Source: Streptococcus catagoni (GTDB lineage: Bacteria > Bacillota > Bacilli > Lactobacillales > Streptococcaceae). Taken from it: a DNA stretch of 64,000 nt. The notes under the pieces are model-generated. The model made no database searches. It had not been told where the DNA came from and saw nothing but the letters and a program-made list of their open reading frames with translations. A program made the translations under genes and the position numbers. Shown in pieces: positions 16,331-25,892 of this stretch. The stretch is from the NCBI RefSeq assembly GCF_011421425.1, contig NZ_WPCW01000004.1, positions 124,001 to 188,000 on the forward strand, read 5' to 3'. Each line of letters opens with the position of its first letter. The stretch's first letter is position 1.

Positions 16331-16903
16331 TTATAGGTGCTTAGGGATAAGGTCGACAAAGTGTTCAATCATTGCCATTCCTTGTGGACTTCCAATACTT
16401 TCTGGATGAAATTGCATGCCATAAAGGGGATAATCTTTGTGACGGAAGGCCATAATATCGCCGTTCTTATCATCTCGAGCTGTCACGATAAAGTCATCTG
16501 GCAAGCTATCAACAATAATAGAATGGTAACGCATTACAGTTAAGGAAGTCGGTAACCCTTCAAAAAGTGGGCAGGGAGCTGTAACTGATATGCGGCTTTG
16601 TTTGCCATGCATGACCTCACTAGCTAAACATAATTGACCGCCAAAGTTTTGGGCAATGGCTTGGTGACCCAGGCAGACACCTAAAATGGGCTTTTGTCCA
16701 GCAAATTGTTTGATCATAGCGGGCATTTGCCCTGCATCCTCCGGCCAACCGGGTCCGGGTGAGAAGACCAGTGCCTGTGCTTTCTCAGCCAGATGAAACA
16801 GCTTGGGATCGTCGTTTTTAAGAACCTGAACTTGTGCTTTTTCAGACAGGTATTGTGCTAAATTGTAAGTGAAAGAATCGTAGTTATCAATTAATAGTAT
16901 CAT
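16331..16903 (-). CDS. pabA: Aminodeoxychorismate synthase, glutamine amidotransferase subunit
   Basis: The 190-aa class I glutaminase has LLIDNYDSFTYNL, the oxyanion loop SPGPGWPEDAG, nucleophile Cys77 in GVCLGHQ, and catalytic FHPES with His and Glu near the end. It supplies ammonia to PabB. It could in principle serve anthranilate synthase, but neighbouring pabBC and the absence of trp genes favour folate synthesis. Its start overlaps pabBC by 17 bp (translational coupling). Confidence 0.9.
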   Translation of the reverse strand: MILLIDNYDSFTYNLAQYLSEKAQVQVLKNDDPKLFHLAEKAQALVFSPGPGWPEDAGQMPAMIKQFAGQKPILGVCLGHQAIAQNFGGQLCLASEVMHGKQSRISVTAPCPLFEGLPTSLTVMRYHSIIVDSLPDDFIVTARDDKNGDIMAFRHKDYPLYGMQFHPESIGSPQGMAMIEHFVDLIPKHL

Positions 16904-18650
16904 CTGATTCTTCCTTTCTGGTCAAGGCTTTAGAGCTAAGTGTCAGTTCAAAAAGTCCACGGACGCTATTTGCCCCATAAATATGCTCTGCTTTTTGCAA
17001 ATCTTCAACAGTCAGTCTCTTTTCAATCAGATCCCCGCTGTCAATGAGAGATTGGCGGAAGATACCTGCTAAAATGCCAAGAGATAGAGGTGGGGTGTAA
17101 AGTTGTCCATCTATTTCTAAAATGAGGTTAGCAATGGAGGTCTCTAGCAGAAAGCCTTCAGCTGTGTGATAGATGTGCTCATGATCACTTGTGCTGAGAT
17201 GGGGTCTGTGACTGGTTTTGAAATGAGCAAAGGGAAGTTGAGCCAGGTCTAATTTTTGTAAGCATAAGTCAGCCTGTAAAAAGCTTTCTGATAAGTCACT
17301 CAAGGGTTTAATATCCAGTGAGAAGTCCCCCTGCCGATTGAGTTCAATGCCCAAATTGTAAGTCTGACAGTCAAGTTTTTTGACGTGCTGGGCAATAAGC
17401 AGACGTAACTTTTCTTCATCAAAAGGGTAGGCAAAATAAGAAGCACTGTCCTTAAGACGTTTGATATGTTCTTCTAAAAAGCTCAGCTTATTGTTTTGAA
17501 CAAGAGCTCTTGTTTTAAGAGTAAAGGGTAGCCGTTTACGATAAAGGACGGCTGTTTTTTGATGAACTTCCTCATATTCACTTTGCCAATTACTGTCCCA
17601 GGTAATACCACCGCCAGCTCCGTAGATGGCTTGATGACCAAAGAGCTGGATAGTTCTTATCCCAACATTAAAAATCTTATGACCATTAGGCAAGCAAATA
17701 CCTAGACTACCACAATAAACACCGCGAGGCTTAGGTTCTAAGCGGTTAATGATAGCCATAGTGGCCTGCTTGGGAGCACCTGTGATAGAACCACAAGGAA
17801 AAAGTGCTTGGAGAATATCTGATAAGGAACTATTCTCCTTTAATTGCCCCTTAATGGTAGAAGTCATCTGCCAGACAGTTGAATATTGTTCCACATCACA
17901 TAATTTAGTAACACTGATACTGCCTGTCTTGCAGATTTTTCCCATGTCATTGCGTAGGAGATCAACGATCATCATATTTTCAGAGCGATTTTTAGGATCC
18001 TGGGCTAACCATTTCTTTTCTTTTTTATCTTCAAGGCTATTGACACCACGCTTGGTCGTTCCTTTCATGGGACGTGTTATCAATTCCTCCCCTTTTTGCT
18101 CAAAAAATAATTCCGGGCTAGCTGAAATGATAGCCGTTTGATCATGGGCAACATAGGCATTGTAGCCAGCTCCTTGTTCGACAACCAATTGGTTGTAAAT
18201 GGCTAAGCTGTCTGCCTGGTTGAGCTCCTGAGTCAGTTGAATGGTGTAGTTGACTTGGTAGGTGTTGCCCTGTCTCATCTCATGATGAATGGTTTGGATA
18301 GCTTTTTGGTAAGTTTCTTGACAAGTAGAGCTCTGCCAATGGCTTCCCAAATCAACAGCTTGATAATCTGTGGGGATAGCTTCTTCTTGGCAGCTGTCAT
18401 GAACAGTAAAGTAGGCAAAATATTCTTGTCCTAGCACTTGAGGATGTGTGGCCAGCTTGGAATCAAAAAAACGAGCGGCTTCGTAACTCAAGTAACCAAC
18501 GACATAATAGCCTAGTTTTTGATAATGTTCTACTTCAGCAATCACTTGTCCCACGTCTTCTAATCGTTGGGCAATCATTTCTTTCATTGGATTGACAAAC
18601 TGGTAGCGGCAACCCAGATCTTTAAAATCAATAATTGTTTTTCTATGCAT
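16887..18650 (-). CDS. pabBC: Aminodeoxychorismate synthase component I fused to aminodeoxychorismate lyase
   Basis: The 587-aa fusion starts with a chorismate-binding PabB domain (to about residue 370) that includes the motifs FFEQKGEELITRPMKGT, NMMIVDLLRND and GSITGAPKQATM. The rest is a PabC-like PLP lyase domain (ELNRQGDFSL, ETSIANLI). The Lys in PMKGT is typical of PabB. Together with PabA it makes 4-aminobenzoate from chorismate for folate. Such a PabB-PabC fusion is common in streptococci. The start is ATG 18650, with only a weak RBS. Confidence 0.92.
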   Translation of the reverse strand: MHRKTIIDFKDLGCRYQFVNPMKEMIAQRLEDVGQVIAEVEHYQKLGYYVVGYLSYEAARFFDSKLATHPQVLGQEYFAYFTVHDSCQEEAIPTDYQAVDLGSHWQSSTCQETYQKAIQTIHHEMRQGNTYQVNYTIQLTQELNQADSLAIYNQLVVEQGAGYNAYVAHDQTAIISASPELFFEQKGEELITRPMKGTTKRGVNSLEDKKEKKWLAQDPKNRSENMMIVDLLRNDMGKICKTGSISVTKLCDVEQYSTVWQMTSTIKGQLKENSSLSDILQALFPCGSITGAPKQATMAIINRLEPKPRGVYCGSLGICLPNGHKIFNVGIRTIQLFGHQAIYGAGGGITWDSNWQSEYEEVHQKTAVLYRKRLPFTLKTRALVQNNKLSFLEEHIKRLKDSASYFAYPFDEEKLRLLIAQHVKKLDCQTYNLGIELNRQGDFSLDIKPLSDLSESFLQADLCLQKLDLAQLPFAHFKTSHRPHLSTSDHEHIYHTAEGFLLETSIANLILEIDGQLYTPPLSLGILAGIFRQSLIDSGDLIEKRLTVEDLQKAEHIYGANSVRGLFELTLSSKALTRKEESDDTIN

Positions 18651-18701
18651 GCCCCAATTATAACATAAATTCCTTCTTGAGAAGGGCCATTTTTAGGCTT
18701 A

Positions 18702-18749
18702 AAAAAGCTCTCAACCAGGATCTAGAAAGGCCCAGGCTTAAGAGCTTTT
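18702..18749 (-). terminator. Terminator of the amidase gene
   Basis: On the minus strand AAAAGCTCT and AGAGCTTTT flank an internal stem-loop and are followed by a T-run. It directly follows the amidase stop. Confidence 0.7.
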
Positions 18750-18751
18750 GC

Positions 18752-20815
18752 TTAGTTTTTCTTTTCTTTACTTGCAAGGCTTCCAAGTGCGATAGAGCCT
18801 AAGAATAGGCTGATCCCAGCTAGCTGGAGAGAACTTTCTTTTTGACCAGTGCTTGGTAAAAAGAAAGCAGTAGCTTCCAAAGGTTTTTTCTTACTGGTAG
18901 AAGGGGTAGAGGTTCGAGTGGCTGCTAAGGTCTGAATTTTTTGACTTGGTGAGACTTGGATCATAGCAGGGCTGATCAGATGGTCACTGATTTTAGCATC
19001 TGTCAATTCTTTTGGAGTTTGGACTACCTGATGAGACCAGAATGTTTGAAAAAGCTGTTTATCTTCGAAAAGTTTACCTAATTCTAAAAGAAGTCTGTCC
19101 TGATTAGCTGCGCTATTAAACAAAATCCCTAAAGGTAGACCATCCTTAGTCAGGTGAGTTGGTAGAGACAAGGACGGAGTTCCAGTCAAATTGGCTAACT
19201 GTGTAAAGGGAGTTAAGGTCCAAGCTGGCAGCCATTGCTGGTAAATGAGATTCAATTTTTCTTCTTTTGAATAAGAAGACATATCTGCCAGAATTGGTTT
19301 TAGGTTTTCTGGGATATGATGGTAATCAGCACTTGGGGCAGAGTAAGCTGTGGTTGGACTTAGGAAAATAGGATACTTTTTATAGAAGTTGTTTAAGTCT
19401 TCAGTCATTTGTCCCACCTGCGCCCAAGCAGCATCAAGGTCTGCCTTTGTTAGGTCTTTCCCTGTTTGATAAAGGGCCCAAGAGAGCGGTTCAACATCTT
19501 CTTTTTGCAAGTGGCGGCCCAGCTTTTGAGTGGCCAGAAAATCAATAGTCAGTGCCCCTTTGGCAGCAATGGTATAGTAGGCTTCCATCATTTTTTTACC
19601 ATCTACTGGATAATTGACCTCAACTGTTTTAAAGCCTTCCTTATTTAAAAATGCGACGGCCTCCTTGACTGCCCTTATGGCTTCGTCACTAATAGGGGTT
19701 CCAGCCGGTGTTTTGGTACTGTAAGCAATAGGCATATCTTTAGACAGGTGTTGACTGGTTTGACTGGCCTTAGCTTGATCTTTTAAGAGAAATTCAAAGA
19801 GTTTTTGCGTATCTTCCATGGTTTTTGTTAGGGCAAAATGGCTGACATTATTTGTGCTAGCAGAGCTATTAGCTTCTAAAATTCCACGCGTTGGATGTAA
19901 GCCGATCAGCCCTGTCCATGAAGCAGGAATCCGTGTTGAACCACCACCATCAGAGGCACTAGCTAGAGCAACCTGACCAGAAGCGACCGCAGCAGCAGAA
20001 CCTCCAGAAGAGCCACCAGGGTTATTATTAATATTCCAAGGATTGTGACTATTACCATATAAGTCAGAATTGGTAACATTTATCCATCCCATTTCAGGAA
20101 AAGCAGATTGGCCGATAACGACAAAACCAGCACTCTGAAGAGCTTTAACAAAGCTACTTGTTCCCTTGCTGGTCTGCCCTGCCATAAAAGATAGACCGCT
20201 AGTATTTTGCCCACCTGCAATGGTATGACCCAGACCTTTAACCAAAATAGGAACTTTATAAAAGGGTTGACCAGTATCAGTCATAGCTGCACTTTCTTGG
20301 CGTGCAGCAGCTTCTCTAAGGCTAATGACATTGTTAAGATCAGGATTAGTGGCTTTAATTGTCTCCAAGGCATAAGTCAGCAGTTGATCACCAGTAATCT
20401 GTTGGCTGCGAACCCATTGAGCCTGTTGAGAGGCGCTGGCTTTACGAAAATCCTCAATACTAATTTGGGTCTTTGCTTGAACTTGGGAAGAATTAAGACT
20501 GACAATATTAGCTGGCTTTGGGCTTGAGAGATTTTCTTTGCTAGGACTAGTAGCGTCACTTGCCTTTGTTAGACTGGCTTCTCTAGGGCTGTTATTTGGA
20601 CTTGTAAGAATTAGCTGACTATCAGATGGCTTATCAGTCAGTGATCCCTGCTTACTTGGAGAAGTTTCTTGAACAATGGGGGCTACAGTAGCATTGGACT
20701 TGGGCTCAACTTGATTAGCCTGGGTAGTCTGAGGCAAGAAGAAAGCACTGCCTAGTAATATAGTGGCTACTAGGATAGGACGGGACTTCAGAGCAAGGTG
20801 TTTTTTGATAGTCAT
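18752..20815 (-). CDS. Cell-wall-anchored amidase-signature enzyme (LPSTG)
   Basis: The 687-aa protein has a signal peptide (residues 1-33, LVATILLGSAFFLP), a Ser/Thr/Pro-rich low-complexity linker (34-115), and an amidase-signature domain (about 120-620). The triad is visible: Lys193 (ILVKGLG), cis-Ser near 269 (PGGSSGGSAAA) and nucleophile Ser293 (DGGGSTRIPAS). It ends with LPSTGQKE, a hydrophobic segment and KEKKN, a sortase A signal. The substrate is unknown; amidase-signature enzymes hydrolyse amides. ATG 20815 follows AAGGAG; an earlier in-frame start lacks a signal peptide. Confidence 0.88.
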   Translation of the reverse strand: MTIKKHLALKSRPILVATILLGSAFFLPQTTQANQVEPKSNATVAPIVQETSPSKQGSLTDKPSDSQLILTSPNNSPREASLTKASDATSPSKENLSSPKPANIVSLNSSQVQAKTQISIEDFRKASASQQAQWVRSQQITGDQLLTYALETIKATNPDLNNVISLREAAARQESAAMTDTGQPFYKVPILVKGLGHTIAGGQNTSGLSFMAGQTSKGTSSFVKALQSAGFVVIGQSAFPEMGWINVTNSDLYGNSHNPWNINNNPGGSSGGSAAAVASGQVALASASDGGGSTRIPASWTGLIGLHPTRGILEANSSASTNNVSHFALTKTMEDTQKLFEFLLKDQAKASQTSQHLSKDMPIAYSTKTPAGTPISDEAIRAVKEAVAFLNKEGFKTVEVNYPVDGKKMMEAYYTIAAKGALTIDFLATQKLGRHLQKEDVEPLSWALYQTGKDLTKADLDAAWAQVGQMTEDLNNFYKKYPIFLSPTTAYSAPSADYHHIPENLKPILADMSSYSKEEKLNLIYQQWLPAWTLTPFTQLANLTGTPSLSLPTHLTKDGLPLGILFNSAANQDRLLLELGKLFEDKQLFQTFWSHQVVQTPKELTDAKISDHLISPAMIQVSPSQKIQTLAATRTSTPSTSKKKPLEATAFFLPSTGQKESSLQLAGISLFLGSIALGSLASKEKKN

Positions 20816-20908
20816 TTCTAATCTCCTTAAAATCAATACTTTTATTGTAATCTTATCGCCATAAATTTCAAGTGAAACGTTTTCCAAAATAAAAGTTGAG
20901 AAAAAAGA

Positions 20909-20933
20909 CTTTTTGACAACTGCTGTCAAAAAG
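20909..20933 (-). terminator. Hairpin downstream of csp
   Basis: CTTTTTGACA/TGTCAAAAAG is a perfect 10-bp stem, followed on the minus strand by TCTTTTTT. Confidence 0.6.
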
Positions 20934-20949
20934 CCTGAGACTACTAAAA

Positions 20950-20973
20950 AACCATAACTTATAAGTTATGGTT
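20950..20973 (-). terminator. Terminator of the cold-shock gene
   Basis: A perfect near-palindrome (arms AACCATAACTT and AAGTTATGGTT) lies 10 bp after the csp stop. On the minus strand it is followed by TTTTTAG. Confidence 0.75.
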
Positions 20974-20982
20974 AATAAAATC

Positions 20983-21186
20983 TTATGATAATTTTATGAT
21001 ATTAGATGCTTGAGGGCCGCGTTGACCATCAGTAACATCAAATTCTACTTTTTGATTTTCATCTAATGATTTAAAACCATTTGATTGAATTTCAGAGAAG
21101 TGAGCGAAAACGTCTGAACCGTTTTCTTGTGTGATAAAGCCGAAGCCTTTTTCTGCGTTAAACCATTTTACTGTTCCTTGAGCCAT
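20983..21186 (-). CDS. csp: Cold-shock protein (CspA family)
   Basis: The 67-aa single-domain protein contains the RNA-binding motifs KGFGFI (RNP1) and VFAHF (RNP2), and starts [14 protein letters not shown]. It is an RNA chaperone. ATG 21186 is preceded by GAGGTAT. The ~170-bp AT-rich 5' region may be a leader. Two tandem hairpins terminate it. Normal for streptococci. Confidence 0.95.
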   Translation of the reverse strand: MAQGTVKWFNAEKGFGFITQENGSDVFAHFSEIQSNGFKSLDENQKVEFDVTDGQRGPQASNIIKLS

Positions 21187-21401
21187 GTAATAGATACCTC
21201 TTTTTTTTATTTGTAAAAAACTTATTAAGAGGGAAAACAAAAGATAAACTGATACTTTGACTCAAAAAACTTAATTACAGTCTTCACTCTAACAGAATAA
21301 GTTGCAGAAGTCAATAGGAAAAATTCCACGATTAGAGGAAAACAGTTAACTTAGACCATACCTAGGCGTTTTGTGGTGCTAAATAAATAATAAAATAAAA
21401 G

Positions 21402-21701
21402 TTAAAAAAGGACTAACTTCAAGATAAATACACTAGAAATGAAGATTATCTCAATTGTTGTCATAATCTTATTTTCTTGAAAGGGGGTGACACTATTTAA
21501 GAAAACATTTTTTTGATGGGCATCTTTTCGACCTTTATATACATTTGGAACAAACCATTCTATTGCAAAATAGGCCAAAAATACAAAGAGAAAAAGAAAC
21601 GGAGGATTATAGAAAGCAATGAAATAGGAGCCAATTAAAATTAATATAATTTGCATTAGTTTACAAAAACGGACTTGGTTTAATGACTTACACTTACTCA
21701 T
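21402..21701 (-). CDS. Small membrane protein of unknown function
   Basis: The 99-aa protein has about three hydrophobic segments (around residues 15-30, 32-50 and 82-97). A charged cytoplasmic-looking loop (YKGRKDAHQKN) lies between. I recognise no family. ATG 21701 is followed by MSKCKS; a GAGAAAGAAAC RBS is present. It lies between csp and another small membrane-anchored gene. Confidence 0.6.
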   Translation of the reverse strand: MSKCKSLNQVRFCKLMQIILILIGSYFIAFYNPPFLFLFVFLAYFAIEWFVPNVYKGRKDAHQKNVFLNSVTPFQENKIMTTIEIIFISSVFILKLVLF

Positions 21702-21856
21702 GGTTTCTTTCTCCTTATTTTACAATAATAATACTATTAGCAACTTAATTAAGCAAGGGAATTGAGGAAGATGAGAGAATTTTATCTATTTAATTTTGTA
21801 CAAAAATTCTTCTTTTTAAGAGAAGTTTACGTTTATATTTGAAATAAATCATAAGA

Positions 21857-22144
21857 TTACAAGTTATCAATATATTCTTTTGCTTTTGTTAGGTCAGCTC
21901 CTGTTAATTCTCTTATTTTTTTAATGGCTTCAATATTTTTCCCTTCATTTTTCAGACTTAATAGTAAAGCTTCTTCGTTCTCAGAAAGATTGAGCGACAC
22001 TATTTCTTCATGACCAGTTAAACGGCAGAGTTCATCTAATTGTTTTTGCATTTTCTTTATTTTTTTATCTTTGTTTGAATTAGTTAGCAAACTCGTAACC
22101 AAAATTCCATATAAACCCAATATGAACAACCAAGTATAGTCCAT
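21857..22144 (-). CDS. Membrane-anchored protein with ribosomal L7/L12 C-terminal-like domain
   Basis: The 95-aa protein has one N-terminal transmembrane helix (WLFILGLYGILVTSLL), a charged coiled region (NKDKKIKKMQKQLDELC), and a C-terminal tail NIEAIKKIRELTGADLTKAKEYID. The tail matches the L7/L12 C-terminal fold signature (K-x-I-R-x-x-T-G-x-x-L-x-x-A-K). Such stand-alone domains occur in Firmicutes and their role is unknown. ATG 22144 is preceded by AGGAGG. It is divergent from the DUF3013 gene. Confidence 0.75.
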   Translation of the reverse strand: MDYTWLFILGLYGILVTSLLTNSNKDKKIKKMQKQLDELCRLTGHEEIVSLNLSENEEALLLSLKNEGKNIEAIKKIRELTGADLTKAKEYIDNL

Positions 22145-22326
22145 AAACTCCTCCTTTAGAACAGTGATTATAGCAGAATTCTTAAACTAATTGATATTAT
22201 AAGTATAGAGTATATGAAATTTATTGAGAAGATATTGCTATTTATCTCCTAAAAGGGGGAACCTGAAAATACTGCTGAATTATGCTACAATAGTTAAAAA
22301 TATAAAGAAAAATAGGTAATAAAACA

Positions 22327-22797
22327 ATGGCTAAATATGGTTTTTTAACAGTTTTAGAAGAGGAAATGGATAAGCATTTTCATTATGATTATGCTATGGA
22401 TTGGGATAAGAAAAACCATGCCGTGGAAGTGACCTTTATTCTGGAAGCACAAAATGGGGCTGCGGTGGAAACCATTGACGACCAAGGGGAAGTCACAAAA
22501 GAAGATATTGTCTTTGAAGACTATGTGATCTTTTACAATCCTGCTAAAAGCACCTTTAACAAGGAAGACTATTTAGTTGCTATTCCTTATGAACCTAAAA
22601 AAGGATTGTCACGTGAGTTTCTAGCTTACTTTGCTCACTATTTAAATGATGTAGCAACAGAAGGGCTATCTGACTTGATGGACTTCCTAGAAGATGACAG
22701 CAAAATTGACTTTGCCTTAGAGTGGAACCAAGAAGTCTTTGAAGAAGGCCAAGAAGGACTGGAAGAAAAAGAGTTCTTCGCTTATCCTAGATATTGA
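22327..22797 (+). CDS. DUF3013 family protein
   Basis: The 156-aa acidic soluble protein starts MAKYGFLTVLEEEMDKHFHY. It matches the DUF3013 family, commonly found upstream of prmA in streptococci. No enzyme motif is visible. The RBS is weak (AATAGG). The 15-bp gap to prmA suggests one operon with prmA and rsmE. Confidence 0.85.
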   Translation: MAKYGFLTVLEEEMDKHFHYDYAMDWDKKNHAVEVTFILEAQNGAAVETIDDQGEVTKEDIVFEDYVIFYNPAKSTFNKEDYLVAIPYEPKKGLSREFLAYFAHYLNDVATEGLSDLMDFLEDDSKIDFALEWNQEVFEEGQEGLEEKEFFAYPRY

Positions 22798-22812
22798 TAG
22801 AGGAAAAATATT

Positions 22813-23766
22813 ATGAACACATGGCAAGAATTAACTGTGACCGTCCATCGTGAGGCCGAAGAGGCGGTTTCAAATATCCTAATTGAAACGGGTAGTCAGG
22901 GTGTGGCTATTGATGATAGTGCAGACTATTTAGGACCTGTAGGACTTTTTGGAGAAATATTTCCAGAGGTGGAACAGTCAGAAATGATCACTGTAAGAGC
23001 TTATTTCCCAGATACAATGGAAGTCAAGGAACTGCAAAAACAAATAGCAGAGCAATTAGAGCACTTAAAAGACTCTGGTTTAAAAACAGGACCACTAGGT
23101 ATCAGAAGTCAAGAATTAGTAGAAGAAGACTGGGCTGATAACTGGAAGAAATATTACCAACCAGCTCGTATTACCCATGATCTGACCATTGTACCTTCTT
23201 GGACAGATTATGAAGCAAAACCAGAAGAGAAGGTCATTAAGCTTGACCCAGGCATGGCCTTTGGAACGGGCACACACCCAACCACTAAAATGAGCCTGTT
23301 TGCCTTGGAACAAGTCCTTCGCGGAGGAGAAACTGTCCTTGATGTTGGAACAGGATCGGGTGTCCTTTCTATTGCTAGCTCTCTTTTAGGAGCAAAAGAG
23401 ATCTATGCCTATGATTTGGATGAAGTTGCGGTGCGCGTGGCTCAGGAAAACGTTGACTTGAATGAAGGTACTGATAACATCAAGCTGGCTACTGGTGACC
23501 TCTTAAGAGGGGTAGAGATCAAAGCTGATGTCATTGTCGCAAATATCCTAGCTGATATCCTCATCCATCTAACAGATGATGCCTACAACTTACTAAAGGA
23601 TGAAGGCTATTTGATTATGTCTGGTATTATCTCTGAAAAATGGGATATAGTGCGTGAATCTGCAGAAAAAGCAGGATTTTTCCTTGAAACCCATATGATT
23701 CAAGGGGAATGGAATGCCTGTCTTTTCAAAAAAACTGATAATAGGCAAGGAGTGATTGGAGGCTAA
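22813..23766 (+). CDS. prmA: Ribosomal protein L11 methyltransferase
   Basis: The 317-aa enzyme shows the substrate-binding N-terminal region and the SAM motifs [13 protein letters not shown] and ANILADIL. PrmA-specific features are [15 protein letters not shown] and [16 protein letters not shown]. It methylates L11 on the ribosome. The ORF ends in TAATG overlapping rsmE. Confidence 0.97.
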   Translation: MNTWQELTVTVHREAEEAVSNILIETGSQGVAIDDSADYLGPVGLFGEIFPEVEQSEMITVRAYFPDTMEVKELQKQIAEQLEHLKDSGLKTGPLGIRSQELVEEDWADNWKKYYQPARITHDLTIVPSWTDYEAKPEEKVIKLDPGMAFGTGTHPTTKMSLFALEQVLRGGETVLDVGTGSGVLSIASSLLGAKEIYAYDLDEVAVRVAQENVDLNEGTDNIKLATGDLLRGVEIKADVIVANILADILIHLTDDAYNLLKDEGYLIMSGIISEKWDIVRESAEKAGFFLETHMIQGEWNACLFKKTDNRQGVIGG

Positions 23767-24509
23767 TGCAACAGTATTTTGTAAAGGGCAAGGCTTCACA
23801 GGAAATAGAAGTGACTGATAAAGATACCCTAAAGCATATGTTTCAGGTTATGCGTCTGACAGAAGGTGATCAGCTTGTCCTAGTCTTTGAAGATAAGAAA
23901 AAGAGACTAGCAAAGGTTAAAGATAGTCAGAAGCATCTCTTAGAAGTTCTTGAAGACTTGTCAGAGGATGTTGAACTCCCTCTTGAAGTAACCATTGTTT
24001 CTGGTTTTCCAAAGGGGGATAAATTGGATGTGATTACCCAGAAGGTAACAGAACTGGGAGCCTGCGCCCTTTGGGCCTATCCTGCTGATTGGTCTGTTGT
24101 TAAATGGGATGGTAAAAAACTAGCTAAAAAAGCAGATAAGTTAGCTAAGATAGCTCTAGGAGCTGCAGAACAAAGCAAACGTAATCTTATACCAGAAATT
24201 AGACTTTTTGAAAAGAAGACAGATTTTTTAGCTCGGCTCTCTGAATTTGATGCTATTTTTGTAGCCTATGAAGAGTCTGCTAAAAGTGGTGAACAAGCTG
24301 CTTTGGCGCAAGCTTTAACAAAAGTCAAAAAAGGCATGAAGATTCTCTTTGTTTTTGGCCCAGAAGGTGGCATCTCGCCTCAAGAAATTGAAAGCTATGA
24401 AAAGGCTGGGGCACTGAAGGTTGGCTTAGGACCGCGCATTATGCGAACGGAGACAGCGCCCCTCTACGCCCTCAGTGCTATCAGTTATGTTTTTGAATTA
24501 AATAGATAA
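23766..24509 (+). CDS. rsmE: 16S rRNA m3U1498 methyltransferase
   Basis: The 247-aa SPOUT methyltransferase has the knot region FGPEGGISPQE and LGPRIMRTETA near the C-terminus, which bind SAM. It methylates U1498 in the small-subunit rRNA. The start overlaps the prmA stop by one base. The terminator follows immediately. Confidence 0.96.
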   Translation: MQQYFVKGKASQEIEVTDKDTLKHMFQVMRLTEGDQLVLVFEDKKKRLAKVKDSQKHLLEVLEDLSEDVELPLEVTIVSGFPKGDKLDVITQKVTELGACALWAYPADWSVVKWDGKKLAKKADKLAKIALGAAEQSKRNLIPEIRLFEKKTDFLARLSEFDAIFVAYEESAKSGEQAALAQALTKVKKGMKILFVFGPEGGISPQEIESYEKAGALKVGLGPRIMRTETAPLYALSAISYVFELNR

Positions 24510-24540
24510 AGCAAGCGGTTAAATATACGCTTGCTTTTAT
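24508..24540 (+). terminator. Terminator after rsmE
   Basis: AAAGCAAGCG/CGCTTGCTTT, a perfect 10-bp stem with a 10-nt loop and T-run, overlaps the rsmE stop. Confidence 0.85.
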
Positions 24541-24626
24541 TTTAAAAAAATTAAGTGTTGGCTTTAAATAAAATCCTTGTATAATATTTATTAAATGGTT
24601 ATTTGATTTATATTAAGGGGATATTT

Positions 24627-25887
24627 ATGAAAACGATGGTGAAGAATCACTTGTTTATGGCAACTTTTTTCTCGGATCTTCTTTCCAATTTTGGTGATGT
24701 TGTGTATTATTTGGCTTTAATGAACTATGTTCTTCTTTTGCCAGAAGCAAAGTTTGCCATTGCACTGGTGAGCGTTTCTGAAACCATCCCCCTGCTGACG
24801 GCACTGCTGATGGGGATATGGGCAGACCGGGTCAAAAAGAAAGTTGATGCTATTCTTGCAACCTTATTTTTCAGGCTAGCCCTGTACTCTATTGTGGGTA
24901 TTATGATGGGTTTTAAGCCTGCCCTTTGGATTGTCTTGGCAGCGGTAACGGTTAATATTTTATCAGATCTGTCTGGTCAATTTGAAAATGCCTTGTTTAC
25001 ACCAGTCAGTCTAAGATTAGTGGCTGCTAGCGAGCGCGAAGCTATGTTTGCTTTCCGCCAGGCTGGTTTTTCTGTTTTTCAACTCCTATTTCAAAGTAGC
25101 GGTGCTTTACTCATTACCATGATGAGCTTATAGTCAACTCGCCTTTTTGAATTCAGGAACCTTTTTGGCAAGTGCTTTTATTATCTTAGTTCTACGCTCT
25201 CAGCTTCAGAGAAAATTAGAAGTGAATCCCATAAAGATAGAGCAAAAGTCTCAATGTCAGGGCTTTAAGAATGTCTTGGTTACTGAAATGACAGTAGCTT
25301 TTAAGGCTTTGGAGAAGTTGTCTGATTTAAAAAGGTCCATTCTGACTATTGTTGGCCTCAATGCTATTCTCACTGTAGAAGACACCCTTATTATATTAAC
25401 TATAAGGGAAAATAAGTCCTTTAGTTTAGGGACGCCTGCAGCTACTTTGGCCATCATAGCCATTGTTGGCATGCTTGGGATTTGCTTAGGTAGTATTCTT
25501 GTTTCAAAAAATAAACATAGTATTTCAGTGGTCTCTCTCTTGCTTTTTTCTGCCTTGTTTTTAAGTCTTTTATTATTGGCCTTATGGCTGCAAATAATTT
25601 ATCTGGTGCTCTTAATGACCTTTGGATTGACCGTTCTTATTGGTTACTTTAATCCTAAAATTGAAGCATTGATTGCTAATACCGTACCTGAAAATCAACT
25701 GGCAACAATACAAGGAGGACTGACAAGCCTCTTTACCCTGGGGATGATCTTTAGTCGGCTAATCATCTCACTCCTACTGATCTACTTTAGTGCCAAAAAT
25801 CTGTCTGCACTTTTATTCTTGCTTTCTCTAGTCTTGTTGGGGTACACTATTATTAATACTAGAGTGGTAGCCATCAAAATTAGTTAG
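24627..25887 (+). pseudogene. MFS transporter, frameshifted
   Basis: The first part (ATG 24627 to TAG 25133) encodes five or so membrane segments of an MFS permease including the loop ADRVKKK. The frame is lost at AGCTTATAG; deleting one T restores SYSQLAFLNSGTF and runs to 25887 with the remaining segments. The single base shift is clean, so it may be a recent mutation, a phase-variable site or a sequencing error. The intact product would be about 419 aa. RBS AAGGGG fits ATG 24627. It resembles the permease-like drug efflux (MFS_3) family. Confidence 0.82.
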
Positions 25888-25892
25888 GAAAG

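Noticed and set aside
17749-18141. Plus-strand open frame inside pabBC
   Set aside because: It is a shadow of the conserved PabB coding frame without its own signals.
20868-20883. cre-like AACGTT-centred sequence upstream of the amidase
   Set aside because: GTGAAACGTTTTCC is one base shorter than the cre consensus, so the two halves do not align; not called.
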